A stretch of 64,000 bases of DNA from Flavobacterium turcicum (GTDB lineage: Bacteria > Bacteroidota > Bacteroidia > Flavobacteriales > Flavobacteriaceae): assembly GCF_011365745.1 (NCBI RefSeq), contig NZ_JAAOBY010000002.1, positions 1 to 64,000 of the forward strand. Direction: 5' to 3'. Each line of letters begins with the position of its first letter. Within the stretch, counting starts at the first letter, position 1. This document shows, piece by piece, positions 15,072-25,400 of the stretch. The position numbers and the translations under genes were made by a program. The notes beneath the pieces are model-generated. The model saw only the letters and a program-made list of their open reading frames with translations, was not told the origin of the DNA and made no database searches.

Positions 15072-18065
15072 CTACAATTCTTCAAGAGAATCACAGTGGT
15101 ATTCTACTTTTTCTTTCTTTTTAGCAGGTTGTGTGCTCATTCCTTTGTTTTTCTCTTGCAATAATTGACCAATCAATTCGCTTCTCTCTTTAATGATTGC
15201 TTTTCTTTGTTCTTCGTCTTTTTGAACATCATAATATACAACACCTTCAATTAAAGTTTTTTCTGCTTTGGCATAAATTGATAACGGATTGGCGTTCCAT
15301 AAAACGATATCAGCATCTTTACCAGTTTTGATACTTCCTACTTTATCATCAATGTGTAATAATTTTGCAGGGTTTAAGGTTACAAATTTCCAAGCATCTT
15401 CTTCAGATACATTACCGTACTTAACTGCTTTTGCAGCTTCTTGGTTCAATCTTCTTGACATTTCGGCATCATCAGAGTTGTAAGCTACAACCAATCCAGC
15501 TTTGTGCATGATAGGTCCGTTGAATGGAATAGCATCATTCACCTCAAATTTGTAGGCCCACCAGTCAGAGAAAGTAGAAGCTCCAACACCATGTTCTTTC
15601 ATTTTGTCGGCAACTTTGTATCCTTCTAGAATGTGCGTATATGTATTTACTCTAAAGTTAAATTTCTCGGCCACCTTCATCAACATCAAGATTTCTGATT
15701 GTACGTAAGAGTGACAAGAAATAAAACGCTCTTTGTTTAAAATTTCAGCTAAGGTTTGTAATTCTAAATCTACGCGAGGTGCTTTACCTTTTTTGTTGCT
15801 TGAATTGTATGCTTTCCAAGCTACATCATAATCTTTTGCACGTTGAAAATAATCAGTAAATACTTGTTCAACTCCCATTCTACTTTGTGGGAAACGAGTA
15901 GGGTTAACATTACCCCAGTTCGATTGTTTTACGTTTTCACCAAGTGCAAATTTGATAAAGCCTGGCTGGTTTTTGTATAACATTTCATCTGCAGCAGCAC
16001 CCCATTTCCATTTTACAATGGCAGAGCGACCACCAATAGGGTTTGCTGATCCGTGAAGCAATTGCGAAGTAGTTACTCCACCAGCTAATTCTCTATAAAT
16101 ATTCACATCCTCTGAGTTTACTACGTCTTGAATAGTTACCTCGGCGCTAGAGTTGTGACCGCCTTCGTTTACTCCATTTGAAATGGCAATATGCGAGTGC
16201 TCGTCAATAATACCGCTAGTAAGGTGTTTTCCTTTTGCATCAACAACAGTGGCACTGGCATCTGAAAGATTTTTTCCAACGGCAGCAATTTTTCCATTCT
16301 TAACAAGTACATCTGTTTCTTCCAGAATTCCTTCTTTTTCGTTCGTCCAAACAGTTGCATTTTTGAATAAAAGGGTAGTTGCTGTTAGTTTTTTCGTGTT
16401 TCCGTAAGCATTGTTCGGGTAAGTAACTGGCATGATTGCAGGTCCTTTTTCTACTTTTGAGGAATCTATTGCTTTTGCAAATGCAGCCGTCTTTACAGCA
16501 GCCCATTTCAATTCTGATCCATCAAACAAAACCGCTTTTCCAGATAAATTATCGGTATTGTCAACATAACCAATTAATCTAGTAAAGTTCGTTTTGGTTG
16601 AATCAAGTGGTTTTACCACTGTAGAAACCCAGTTGTTGGTGAATGTCAATTTTGAATTCACTTTTTTAGCATCAGTTGTCGTAATTTCTGATTTAGGAGC
16701 GTTGATTTCGCCGTTGATTTTCCATTTGAACTTTTCGTTTCCAATCGTTAAATCGTAGTTTCCTCTAATGTCTTTGGTGTTTAAATCGTTGATGACGAAT
16801 TTATTTCCTTGTACCCAGTTTTCGTACATTACAGTTTTGGCGTCAAAAATGGCTCCTGATGTAATCACAAAGTTGGCTAAACTTCCATTTTTCAAAGATC
16901 CTACTTCATTACTTTTTCCTAAAAGTGCTGCAGGAACGGTAGTTAGTGCCTCTAAAGCTTTAGTACTATCAAAACCGTATTGAATGGCTTTTAAAAGATT
17001 GGTTCTAAAATCTTCAATTTTTTTCAATTTATCAGTGGTCAAAGCAAAAACAATTCCGTTATCTGACAATACTTTTAAATTGCTAGGTGCTTGATTCCAA
17101 TATCTCAAATCTTTTAACTCCATTTGGTTGGCCTGATTCGGGTCGGAAACATCATAAGCCTCTGGAAAGTTGATTGGAATGATGAATTTCGAATTCGTCT
17201 GTTTGATTTCTTCAATACGTTCAAATTCGTTACCGCTTCCTTTAAGGATGTAGCTTAAGCCGAATTCTTTTGCAATTTTGGCAGCACGTAAACTATTCAG
17301 TTTATCTTCGGTTGTAAAAATTTGCACCAATTTTTCATTACTCGCCAATGCTTCAAGAGATAAATCTTTTGTTTTGGAATTTCCTTTTTTATACCAATCC
17401 AAATCGTAGTACATCTGGCGTAATAGTGCCATCATTCCCATCAATGAACTTGGGTAAGATTGCGCCGTTGTTACACTTCTTGAAAAGGCAAAATGATTAG
17501 TCAACTTATCAGTTAGTAATTGATTGCTGTTATCAAAATTATTTAATGCAACTAGAGTTCCTGTACCGCGAGCAATTCCGTCAGGGATGTGCGAACCTAC
17601 AACACCAAAACCAGCCTTTAGTAATTCTTCGGCCTTAGTTTGGTCGTACTTAAAGGCTTGGTAGGCGTTTTGCTCTGATTTGATGTTTTCATTCCAATAA
17701 TAACCCACGCGTTTGGTATCGTATAATGAACCACGACCCGCTGTTGCTGCAGGTTTTGGTTTCTCTATTCCAAAGCTAGTGTACAAATCGATAAACGATG
17801 GGTAAATCGATTTACCATTTAGATCAATAGTAGTGCAGTTTTTTGGGATTGCTACATTAGTTCCCGCATTTACTACTTTTCCATTTTGGATTAATAAAGT
17901 TCCTTTCTGGATAATTTGTGTGGGTGTTACATAAATTTTAGCATTAGTAAATGCCGTAAAATTGTTGGTCTTGTTGGGGATACTTTCGTTGTTAGGAAAG
18001 TACTCCTGTGCATAGGATTTAGGCATGAAAATGCTTAAAACCAGCAGTAGTACGATTTTTTTCAT
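15072..18065 (-). CDS. Exported tandem amidohydrolase-family protein
   Basis: A 997-residue protein with a signal peptide (MPKSYAQ, cut near residue 19) and two amidohydrolase modules. The N-terminal module (about 35-420) ends in the usual GSLKNGSLANFVI strand but lacks the metal motif: KSIYPSFIDLYTSFG stands where PGFID-HxH is expected. The C-terminal module (about 565-975) looks intact. It has SGIIDEHSHIA (HxH), SCHSYVQ and NTYTHILEG histidines, and the late Asp in YNSDDAEMSRR, followed by GSIKTGKDADIVLW. It probably acts on amide bonds in the periplasm, possibly as a peptidase like other exported members, but the substrate is unknown. It is the first gene of an operon with 13699-15006 and 13315-13692. 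Confidence 0.85.
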   Translation of the reverse strand: MKKIVLLLVLSIFMPKSYAQEYFPNNESIPNKTNNFTAFTNAKIYVTPTQIIQKGTLLIQNGKVVNAGTNVAIPKNCTTIDLNGKSIYPSFIDLYTSFGIEKPKPAATAGRGSLYDTKRVGYYWNENIKSEQNAYQAFKYDQTKAEELLKAGFGVVGSHIPDGIARGTGTLVALNNFDNSNQLLTDKLTNHFAFSRSVTTAQSYPSSLMGMMALLRQMYYDLDWYKKGNSKTKDLSLEALASNEKLVQIFTTEDKLNSLRAAKIAKEFGLSYILKGSGNEFERIEEIKQTNSKFIIPINFPEAYDVSDPNQANQMELKDLRYWNQAPSNLKVLSDNGIVFALTTDKLKKIEDFRTNLLKAIQYGFDSTKALEALTTVPAALLGKSNEVGSLKNGSLANFVITSGAIFDAKTVMYENWVQGNKFVINDLNTKDIRGNYDLTIGNEKFKWKINGEINAPKSEITTTDAKKVNSKLTFTNNWVSTVVKPLDSTKTNFTRLIGYVDNTDNLSGKAVLFDGSELKWAAVKTAAFAKAIDSSKVEKGPAIMPVTYPNNAYGNTKKLTATTLLFKNATVWTNEKEGILEETDVLVKNGKIAAVGKNLSDASATVVDAKGKHLTSGIIDEHSHIAISNGVNEGGHNSSAEVTIQDVVNSEDVNIYRELAGGVTTSQLLHGSANPIGGRSAIVKWKWGAAADEMLYKNQPGFIKFALGENVKQSNWGNVNPTRFPQSRMGVEQVFTDYFQRAKDYDVAWKAYNSSNKKGKAPRVDLELQTLAEILNKERFISCHSYVQSEILMLMKVAEKFNFRVNTYTHILEGYKVADKMKEHGVGASTFSDWWAYKFEVNDAIPFNGPIMHKAGLVVAYNSDDAEMSRRLNQEAAKAVKYGNVSEEDAWKFVTLNPAKLLHIDDKVGSIKTGKDADIVLWNANPLSIYAKAEKTLIEGVVYYDVQKDEEQRKAIIKERSELIGQLLQEKNKGMSTQPAKKKEKVEYHCDSLEEL

Positions 18066-18300
18066 AGTTTAGTTTATAATTAGTCCTTAAAAGTAAAAAA
18101 ATGTTAATATTTCTCCTTGTCTTTAATGGATTTTAACATTTATTTTTGATAGTTAATCAACGAATTTGAAGTGATTTTAATAAAAATTTAAAGAGATATG
18201 CAATCTTTTTTAGCTAATGTTCAATAATTGATAAAATATGTAAGATTTGTAGGTATAATTTAAAATTTTTGTTTACTTTTAAAAATAAAATATTGATTGT

Positions 18301-19836
18301 ATGCTAGTTAAAGTTTTTGGGAGTGCTGTTTTTGGAGTCGAAGCAACTACAATAACGGTTGAAGTTAACATGGATAAAGGTATTGGCTACCACTTGGTAG
18401 GATTGCCTGATAATGCCATAAAAGAAAGTAGCTACCGCATAGCAGCCGCTCTTAAAAATAACGGATTTGCCATGCCTGGTAAAAAAATTACAATTAATAT
18501 GGCTCCTGCTGATTTGCGAAAAGAGGGTTCTGCTTATGATTTAACTTTGACGATGGGTATTCTTGTAGCTTCTGCGCAAATTCAAGCCGAAGCGTTGGCT
18601 GAGTATATTATTATGGGCGAACTGTCACTCGATGGCAGTTTACAACCTATTCGAGGTGCTTTGCCTATTGCAATTAAAGCGAAAGAAGAGGGTTTTAAAG
18701 GTTTTTTTCTGCCAAAGCAAAATGTAAAAGAGGCCGCTATCGTTGCAGGTTTAGATGTTTATGGTGTTGAGAACGTACAAGAAGTAATTGATTTTTTTGA
18801 AGGCAAGGGTACTTTGGAACCTACAAAAATAGATACGAGAGCTGAGTTTTATAAAACCTTAGACTTTCCTGAGTTTGATTTTTCGGATGTGAAGGGGCAG
18901 GAGAGCATTAAGCGGTGTATGGAAATTGCAGCAGCTGGAGGGCACAATATTATTTTAATAGGTCCGCCTGGAGCAGGAAAAACCATGTTAGCCAAGCGAT
19001 TGCCAAGTATATTACCACCAATGACTTTACGCGAAGCGCTTGAAACCACCAAAATTCATAGTGTAGCTGGAAAATTAAAAGAAGTAGGCTTGATGAATCA
19101 AAGGCCATTCAGGAGTCCGCACCACACGATTTCAAACGTAGCTTTGGTGGGTGGAGGTAGTTATCCGCAGCCGGGTGAAATATCAATGGCACACAATGGT
19201 GTATTGTTTTTGGATGAGTTGCCGGAGTTTAAACGAGATGTTTTGGAGGTGATGCGACAGCCACTTGAAGATCGAGAAGTAACTATTTCACGAGCTAAAT
19301 TCACAGTAACTTATCCATCTTCTTTTATGTTGGTGGCCAGTATGAACCCGAGTCCGAGTGGATTTTTTAATGATCCTGATGCGCCACAAACTTCTTCTCC
19401 GCATGAAATGCAACGGTATTTGAGTAAAATTTCTGGGCCTTTATTGGACCGCATTGATATTCATATTGAAGTAACCCCTGTTCCTTTTGATAAATTATCA
19501 GATGATCGCAAGGCGGAAAGCAGTGTTTCGATTCGTGAGCGAGTTACGGCAGCAAGAGAAATTCAAACGTTGCGTTTTGAGCAAATGGACCACATTCATT
19601 ACAATGCACAAATGAATACCAAACACATTCGAGAATATTGTGTGCTTGACGATAGTTCTAAATTATTATTAAAAACAGCAATGGAGCGCTTGAACTTGTC
19701 GGCTCGAGCGTATGATAGGATTTTGAAAGTAGCAAGAACGATAGCCGATTTAGATGCGGCTCCGAATATTTTAGCTATGCATATTACAGAAGCCATTCAG
19801 TACCGAAGTTTGGATCGCGATGGTTGGCTGGGCTAG
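18301..19836 (+). CDS. comM: YifB/ComM family Mg-chelatase-like AAA+ ATPase
   Basis: A 511-residue cytoplasmic protein. Residues about 1-165 form the ChlI-like N-terminal domain (VGLPDNAIKESSYR, ITINMAPADLRKEGSAYDL). The AAA+ core follows, with Walker A GPPGAGKT at 221-228, Walker B VLFLDELPEF, and the family signature RPFRSPHHTISNVALVGGG. The C-terminal domain ends in ITEAIQYRSLDR. In Vibrio and Haemophilus, ComM is a hexameric branch-migration helicase that helps integrate transformed DNA. The gene is also widespread in non-competent bacteria. Length is normal. It has no obvious operon partners and is followed by a weak terminator. Confidence 0.93.
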   Translation: MLVKVFGSAVFGVEATTITVEVNMDKGIGYHLVGLPDNAIKESSYRIAAALKNNGFAMPGKKITINMAPADLRKEGSAYDLTLTMGILVASAQIQAEALAEYIIMGELSLDGSLQPIRGALPIAIKAKEEGFKGFFLPKQNVKEAAIVAGLDVYGVENVQEVIDFFEGKGTLEPTKIDTRAEFYKTLDFPEFDFSDVKGQESIKRCMEIAAAGGHNIILIGPPGAGKTMLAKRLPSILPPMTLREALETTKIHSVAGKLKEVGLMNQRPFRSPHHTISNVALVGGGSYPQPGEISMAHNGVLFLDELPEFKRDVLEVMRQPLEDREVTISRAKFTVTYPSSFMLVASMNPSPSGFFNDPDAPQTSSPHEMQRYLSKISGPLLDRIDIHIEVTPVPFDKLSDDRKAESSVSIRERVTAAREIQTLRFEQMDHIHYNAQMNTKHIREYCVLDDSSKLLLKTAMERLNLSARAYDRILKVARTIADLDAAPNILAMHITEAIQYRSLDRDGWLG

Positions 19837-19880
19837 TTCTATTAAAGTGTCATTGAAAATTGGTAGTATAAATTCAAAAT

Positions 19881-19918
19881 AAAACTACTCTCGTAAATGA
19901 AAGTAGTTTTGATTTTAA
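19881..19918 (+). terminator. Probable terminator of comM
   Basis: Inverted repeat AAAACTACT / AGTAGTTTT with a 12-base loop and T-rich tail, 44 bases after comM. Confidence 0.6.
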
Positions 19919-19938
19919 TTTTGAAAGATAAACGTGAT

Positions 19939-20008
19939 TTTAGCCCCAATTGAAGTGTAAATCCTCCCGATTTTTCTCGGGATATTGCAACGGAAAGCGG
20001 GACAAGTT
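19939..20008. repeat. Intergenic hairpin repeat element, copy A
   Basis: The layout is TAGCCCC, GAAG, ATCC, then a variable hairpin TCCCGA-TTTTTC-TCGGGA (19965-19982), then GATATTGC, AAGCGGGAC. Copy B at 44921-45014 has the same order of short blocks (TAG, GAAG, ATCCT, hairpin, GATA, GC, AGC, GAC) around a different hairpin. I recognise this as a type of intergenic element common in Flavobacterium genomes. It sits just downstream of the helicase gene (minus strand), where it might also act as a transcript end. Confidence 0.55.
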
Positions 20009-20049
20009 AGGATCTGAAATGAGATTTTCTGCTCCTAAAACAACCAATA

Positions 20050-21339
20050 TTAGTTAGATGAACGTCTTTCGTTATTTTGTTTAGGTTTTCGTGGTCCAAA
20101 GCTATTTGAGCTTGTACGTTTACTAGCATCAGCTTTAGGTTGCTTTGGTGTGGAATTGCGTTGCGGTCTGCCTTGCCCTTGTTTAATAGGAGCGGTAGAT
20201 GCATTTGGGTCGGCCTCAAAACCAGGAATCTGCTCTTTAGGCAAGCGCAATCCAATTAGTTTTTCGATGTCTCTTAAAAATTGTGTTTCGTCAGGACTAA
20301 ACAATGAAATAGCTTCGCCGCTGGCACCCGCGCGACCTGTACGACCAATGCGGTGTACATAATCTTCAGGAATATTTGGCAATTCGAAGTTAACTACGTG
20401 CGGTAATAATGGAATATCGAGTCCTCTTGCAGCAATATCGGTTGCTACAAGCACTGCGACAGTTCCTTTTTTAAAGCCGTCTAAAGCCTTTGTTCGTGCA
20501 CCTTGTCCTTTGTTTCCATGGATGGCAGCAGCTACAATTCCGGCTTTGTTCATGCTCTCGCACAATTTATTGGCACCTTGTTTGGTGCGCGTAAAAACGA
20601 GTGTTTGTTTCCAATTACCCTCCGAAATCAATTTGATGATTAATTCGGTTTTTTTCTCTTTGGCTGCAGGATATATTTTTTGAGCAATTGCTTCAACAGT
20701 TGTGTTTTCAGGAGTTGCCTCAACATGAACGGGTTGGTGTAAAATACCTATTGCTAGTTTTTTGATATCTGGAGAAAACGTGGCTGAGAATAATAAGTTT
20801 TGTCTTTTGGCAGGAATGATTTTTAAAATTCGCTCAATGTCTCTTAAAAATCCCATGTCGAGCATGCGATCAGCCTCATCTAGTACAAGGATTTCAATTT
20901 TATTCAGGCTTATTAAACCTTGATTTTGTAAATCGATTAATCGTCCAGGAGTTGCAACCAGAATATCAACGCCTTGGCGTAATTGAGTTACTTGCGGATT
21001 TTGATTTACTCCGCCAAAAATTACAGCACTTTTTAAGTCTAAAAAGATGCTATATTCTTTAATATTTGCTAAAATTTGAGCTGCTAATTCACGTGTTGGT
21101 GTAAGTATTAGCGCTCTAATTGGGCGGTTGCGTAGTTGTACTCCTTGAGCGAGCGTATGTAAAATTGGTAACGTAAATCCAGCTGTTTTTCCGGTACCGG
21201 TTTGAGCTGAGGCTAATACATCTTTTCCGTCTAAAATGGGTGGAATTGCTTTTTGTTGTATTGGTGAAGGGGTAGTGTAACCTTTTTTACTGATGGCTTT
21301 GAGTAGCTCATCAGATAATCCTAACGATTTGAATGACAT
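20050..21339 (-). CDS. DEAD-box ATP-dependent RNA helicase, RhlE-like
   Basis: A 429-residue helicase with all expected motifs. These are the Q motif ([14 protein letters not shown]), motif I AQTGTGKT at 45-52, Ia PTRELAAQI, motif II DEAD ([13 protein letters not shown], near 152), and motif III SAT. RecA domain 2 has [10 protein letters not shown], the [12 protein letters not shown] motif and [10 protein letters not shown]. The C-terminal tail from about 375 is rich in Gln, Pro, Arg, Lys and Ser and ends in basic residues, as in RhlE/CsdA-like proteins that bind structured RNA. It probably works in ribosome assembly or RNA turnover at low temperature. The exact paralogue (rhlE or other) cannot be fixed. 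Confidence 0.93.
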   Translation of the reverse strand: MSFKSLGLSDELLKAISKKGYTTPSPIQQKAIPPILDGKDVLASAQTGTGKTAGFTLPILHTLAQGVQLRNRPIRALILTPTRELAAQILANIKEYSIFLDLKSAVIFGGVNQNPQVTQLRQGVDILVATPGRLIDLQNQGLISLNKIEILVLDEADRMLDMGFLRDIERILKIIPAKRQNLLFSATFSPDIKKLAIGILHQPVHVEATPENTTVEAIAQKIYPAAKEKKTELIIKLISEGNWKQTLVFTRTKQGANKLCESMNKAGIVAAAIHGNKGQGARTKALDGFKKGTVAVLVATDIAARGLDIPLLPHVVNFELPNIPEDYVHRIGRTGRAGASGEAISLFSPDETQFLRDIEKLIGLRLPKEQIPGFEADPNASTAPIKQGQGRPQRNSTPKQPKADASKRTSSNSFGPRKPKQNNERRSSN

Positions 21340-21482
21340 ATATGGTGTTTACGAAGTATGTACATAAAAAAAATACTTCTTTTAATTGTGCGCGAAGGTA
21401 CTGCTAATTTTTTGATATGCTGGTTTATAGCGAACATTACTTATTTTTTGTAATCTTTTAACTATAATATTGTTTTTTTAGT

Positions 21483-21507
21483 AAAAAAAAATAGGGTCGA
21501 ACCCTAT
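21483..21507 (-). terminator. Terminator of the zinc metallopeptidase gene
   Basis: Read on the minus strand: ATAGGGT-TCG-ACCCTAT followed by a run of at least eight U, 26 bases after the stop codon of 21533-22393. Confidence 0.8.
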
Positions 21508-21532
21508 CTTTCTTTTTAATTCATTAAGACCT

Positions 21533-22393
21533 TTATAGTTCTTCGAAAGTATTTCCCTGTCTAATGTCACCACTTTTATAGCCTTTCATAAACCATTGTT
21601 TACGCTGCGCGGAAGTACCGTGTGTGAATGATTCTGGAACGATATGCCCTTGAATTTTCGACTGAATTGCATCGTCGCCTACGGCATGTGCAGCGCTAAG
21701 TGCATCATCTAGGTCTCCCTCTTCAAGGAAGTTTTTCATATTTTGATTGTAATGTGTCCATAGACCGGCATAAAAATCAGCTTGCAACTCGAGAGCTACT
21801 GATAATTTGTTTGCTTCGGCTTGACTTTTTCCTTGTTGCATTTGTCGCATCTTGGCTGATGTACCTAATAAGGTTTGTACATGGTGGCCTATTTCATGCG
21901 CAATTACGTAGGCTGTTGCAAAATCGCCTCCTTGAGCGCCAAATTTGGTTTTTAGATCATTAAAGAAGGTCAAGTCCATATAAACTTTTTGGTCAGCAGG
22001 GCAGTAAAAAGGTCCTGACGCTGATGTCGCACTTCCACACTCCGTATCTACAGCATCTGAAAATAAAACCACAGTTGGTTCTTTGTATTGTAAGTTGTTT
22101 TCTTGAAAAATTTTGGTCCAAACATCCTCAGTGTCAGTTATAATCGCATCTACCATTTTGCCCTCTGTAAGCTCAGCTTGCGTAAGGTCTCTTTGCTCGG
22201 TTGGCGCACTTTGACCGCCTTGATTTAATTGTTCTAATATAGGAGTTAGCATTTGCGCATTTTCACCACCAAAAGTATTTAATAGAATAATTATAATTCC
22301 TATTATTCCTCCGCCAACAATTGTTTTACCACCTGAAGACATTCCTCTGCGATCTTCAAGATTTCCGCTTTCGCGTCTGCCACTCCATTTCAT
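21533..22393 (-). CDS. Neutral zinc metallopeptidase (YpfJ/KPN_02809 family)
   Basis: A 286-residue protein of the PF04228 family. The N-terminus MKWSGRRESGNLEDRRG is the conserved family opening. A single membrane helix (about 24-40, GGGIIGIIIILLNTFGG) anchors the rest outside the cytoplasm. The zincin motif HEIGHH lies at 166-171, with the third ligand region in SVALELQADFYAGLW. The C-terminus has the typical HGTSAQRKQWFMKGYKSGD. Physiological substrates are not established for the family. It is transcribed towards the helicase, with its own terminator, and the hybrid kinase gene lies 45 bases upstream on the same strand, so co-transcription is possible. Confidence 0.92.
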   Translation of the reverse strand: MKWSGRRESGNLEDRRGMSSGGKTIVGGGIIGIIIILLNTFGGENAQMLTPILEQLNQGGQSAPTEQRDLTQAELTEGKMVDAIITDTEDVWTKIFQENNLQYKEPTVVLFSDAVDTECGSATSASGPFYCPADQKVYMDLTFFNDLKTKFGAQGGDFATAYVIAHEIGHHVQTLLGTSAKMRQMQQGKSQAEANKLSVALELQADFYAGLWTHYNQNMKNFLEEGDLDDALSAAHAVGDDAIQSKIQGHIVPESFTHGTSAQRKQWFMKGYKSGDIRQGNTFEEL

Positions 22394-22438
22394 AAGTTTG
22401 AATTTAACTGTTACTTTTTTATTGAATTTCTGTTTTTG

Positions 22439-25400
22439 TTACGCTTGTTGCCACTTGAAAAACGTTTCCTCGACAATGCCTTTAATAATTGGTTTTGGGA
22501 TATAATCGTTCATGCCGGCTTTCAGGCAGTTGTCTCTTTCTTGTTTTTCGGTTCCGGCCGTGATTGCAATGATGGGTACCTGTTTGCCTGATTCTAATTT
22601 TCGTATTTGTTCTGTGGCCTCGTAACCATTCATGATTGGCATTTGGATATCCATAAATACAAAGTCAGGTTTCCATTTTTCAAATTGCTCTACAGCTTGT
22701 GATCCATTTGCGGCTTCGTGAATTGTAGTAGGAAAGGAAAGGTTTTTTAAAATTGTTTTTAATAACAGCATATTTACTTTATTGTCCTCTACAATTAGTA
22801 TGGTTGCCATTTTTGAGCTGATTTTATTTTTTACAACCATGTCTTTTATGGTGTTAAAATCAGTATCAAAGAGACTTTCGCTAACAATAATTTCAGAGCA
22901 AGTTTGTAATTTTATGTCAAAATAAAAGGTACTACCTTTTTTGGAAGTGCTTTCGAGCTGCAACTTGCTATTCATTAGTCCAAGTAACTGGTTAGATATG
23001 GTAAGTCCTAAACCAGTTCCTCCAAATTTTCTTGTTGTAGATCCGTCTTCTTGTGAAAAAGCACGAAAGATTTTCTTTTTATTTTCGTCCAATATTCCTA
23101 TTCCTGTATCCTTTACTGCAAAGCGAATAGTAGCGCTACCATCCTGAAGAGGGTTGAGCATTTTTACTTCTAATTTGATACTTCCTTTTTCAGTAAATTT
23201 TACTGCATTGGCTAATAGGTTAATCAAAATTTGTTTTAGTCGAACACTATCCAACAAGAAGAATTTTGGCAAATCCTCTGCGATATCCAATTGTAATGCT
23301 AACTTTTTTTGATTAGACTCAATTAAAATTAAATCAATCACTTGATGTAAAAGCTCTATAATGTTGCATTTTTCGACGTACAATTCTAGTTTTCCAGCCT
23401 CAATTTTCGAAAAATCTAGAATATCATTGATGATATCAAGCAAAGAGTGTGCAGACTGACTAATGGTTTTCATGTACTTACTTTGAGTAGGTCCTAGCGT
23501 CGTTTTCATTAGCAGATCTGTAAAACCGATAATGCCATTGAGAGGTGTTCGTATTTCATGGCTCATATTGGCTAAGAACTCTGATTTTGCCTTGTTGGCC
23601 GCTTCAGCCAGCTCTTTTTCTTGAATTGCGGTTTCAGCAATTACACGCTCAGTGATATCAATAAAAATACCTTCTAAAAAAGCAATTTTGTCATTTTTGT
23701 AGATGGCATCTCCAAATTCTTCAACCCAAACTACGCGGTTTTCTTTATGTATAATGCGGTATGTTTGTCGAATAGACTTTTTGTTTTCAATTGCTTCTTT
23801 TTGCTTGTTAATCGTTTTAATTTTATCCTCTGGATGAATGAGATCGATAAACGATAATTCATTATTTAAAAAAGCAGATTTTGCATATCCTGTTAATTTT
23901 TCTACTTCATCGTTTATATAAATTTTAGTATTGTTCTCATCGTAGTTTGACAAATATACCGTTCCAGGTATGTTGTTAGCTAAGGAACGAAATTTCTCTT
24001 CACTTTCATAAATGGCGGTTTCATTGGTAATGCGTTCTATAGAAGAGGCAATATTTCGAGCCAAGGTTTTTAAAATGGTTACCTCGTCTTCGCTCCAATA
24101 ACGCTCTGTTACTGTATCATCAAAGCCTAAAAAGCCTTGAAATTTATCTTTAATGAAAACAGGAAACAATATAAGCGATTTTACATCAACACCCTCTAGT
24201 TTTTGGCGAAGCGATTTATTTTCGATATGCGAAATAGTAGCCTCGTAAATTTCGTTATTTAACAACGGAATTAAAAGATCTTCAAATTCTGAATGAGGTA
24301 TGTTTTGAAGTCTTGGGTTGGTTTCAGTTAATTTATTGTTTTGTACAAACCAACGGTGCTTTTGACTAATTAATCCTGTTTCTTGATTGTGTTCGTAGTA
24401 ATAAGATCGATGGGATTTGGTTGCTTTACCCATAATGATCAAGGCATCTTCAAAGATATCGTTGAGATTAGTAGAATTTAAGAAATTTTCGGTACACAAA
24501 GCCATTGCAGATAAAAGTTCACTCTTGTATGCGAGTTTACCTTCTGTTTCAAAGCGGCTTTGTGAAATGATATTTAGAGCAATAATATCTGCAATTGTTT
24601 TTGCGAAACTGATATCTTCATTGTCCCATTTTATTTTATAATGGGTCGATTCTAAACATAAAATTGCAAACAATTCACCGTTTAAAATTAGCGGAATATC
24701 TAGAAGTGATTTTATATTATGTTTTGTGAAATATTCGGCATTAAGTTCTTTTAGGCTTTTCTTTTTAACAACATTAGAGGCACAAATTTGTTTTCGAGTT
24801 GTTAATTTCTCAAAGTATAAAGGGAAATTTTCTTGGTACAATACTTCACCTTTGCTGAAGCAATTTCGATCTAATTCAAACAAACTTTCGCAAATAATTT
24901 TGTCTTTTTCATATTTCCAGTAACTTACCCTGTTACATTTCATGACTTTAGCAGAGGTCTCAATAATTTGATTTATACCAAGCTCAAGGTTACTATAGCT
25001 ACTAAAATTGGTTGTAGATAGTTTTGTTATGGTTTTGTTGTATTCGTCTAATTTTTTCTGTCGCGTTTTGGTATCGAATTCAATTTCTTTGAACTTTGTA
25101 ATATCTCTGGCGATACCTGAGTAAGCAATAATTTTACCTTGCTCGTTACGACGAATAATTACTTTTTGCGATACCCACAATTCATCGCCATTGCTTTTAA
25201 TCATTGGGAATTCAACGGTTGGGAAAAAACTTTTATCAGTTGTGTTATTTAAATAATAATCAGTCATAGAAGATTCAAAGTCCTTACGTATGAAATCAGT
25301 AAAATAACTACCAATTATTTGTTCTTTTTTGTAACCTAAAGCTTTGATTGAGAATTCGTTTACAAATACAAACTGCCCCCTGTTATTTACTTCATAAATT

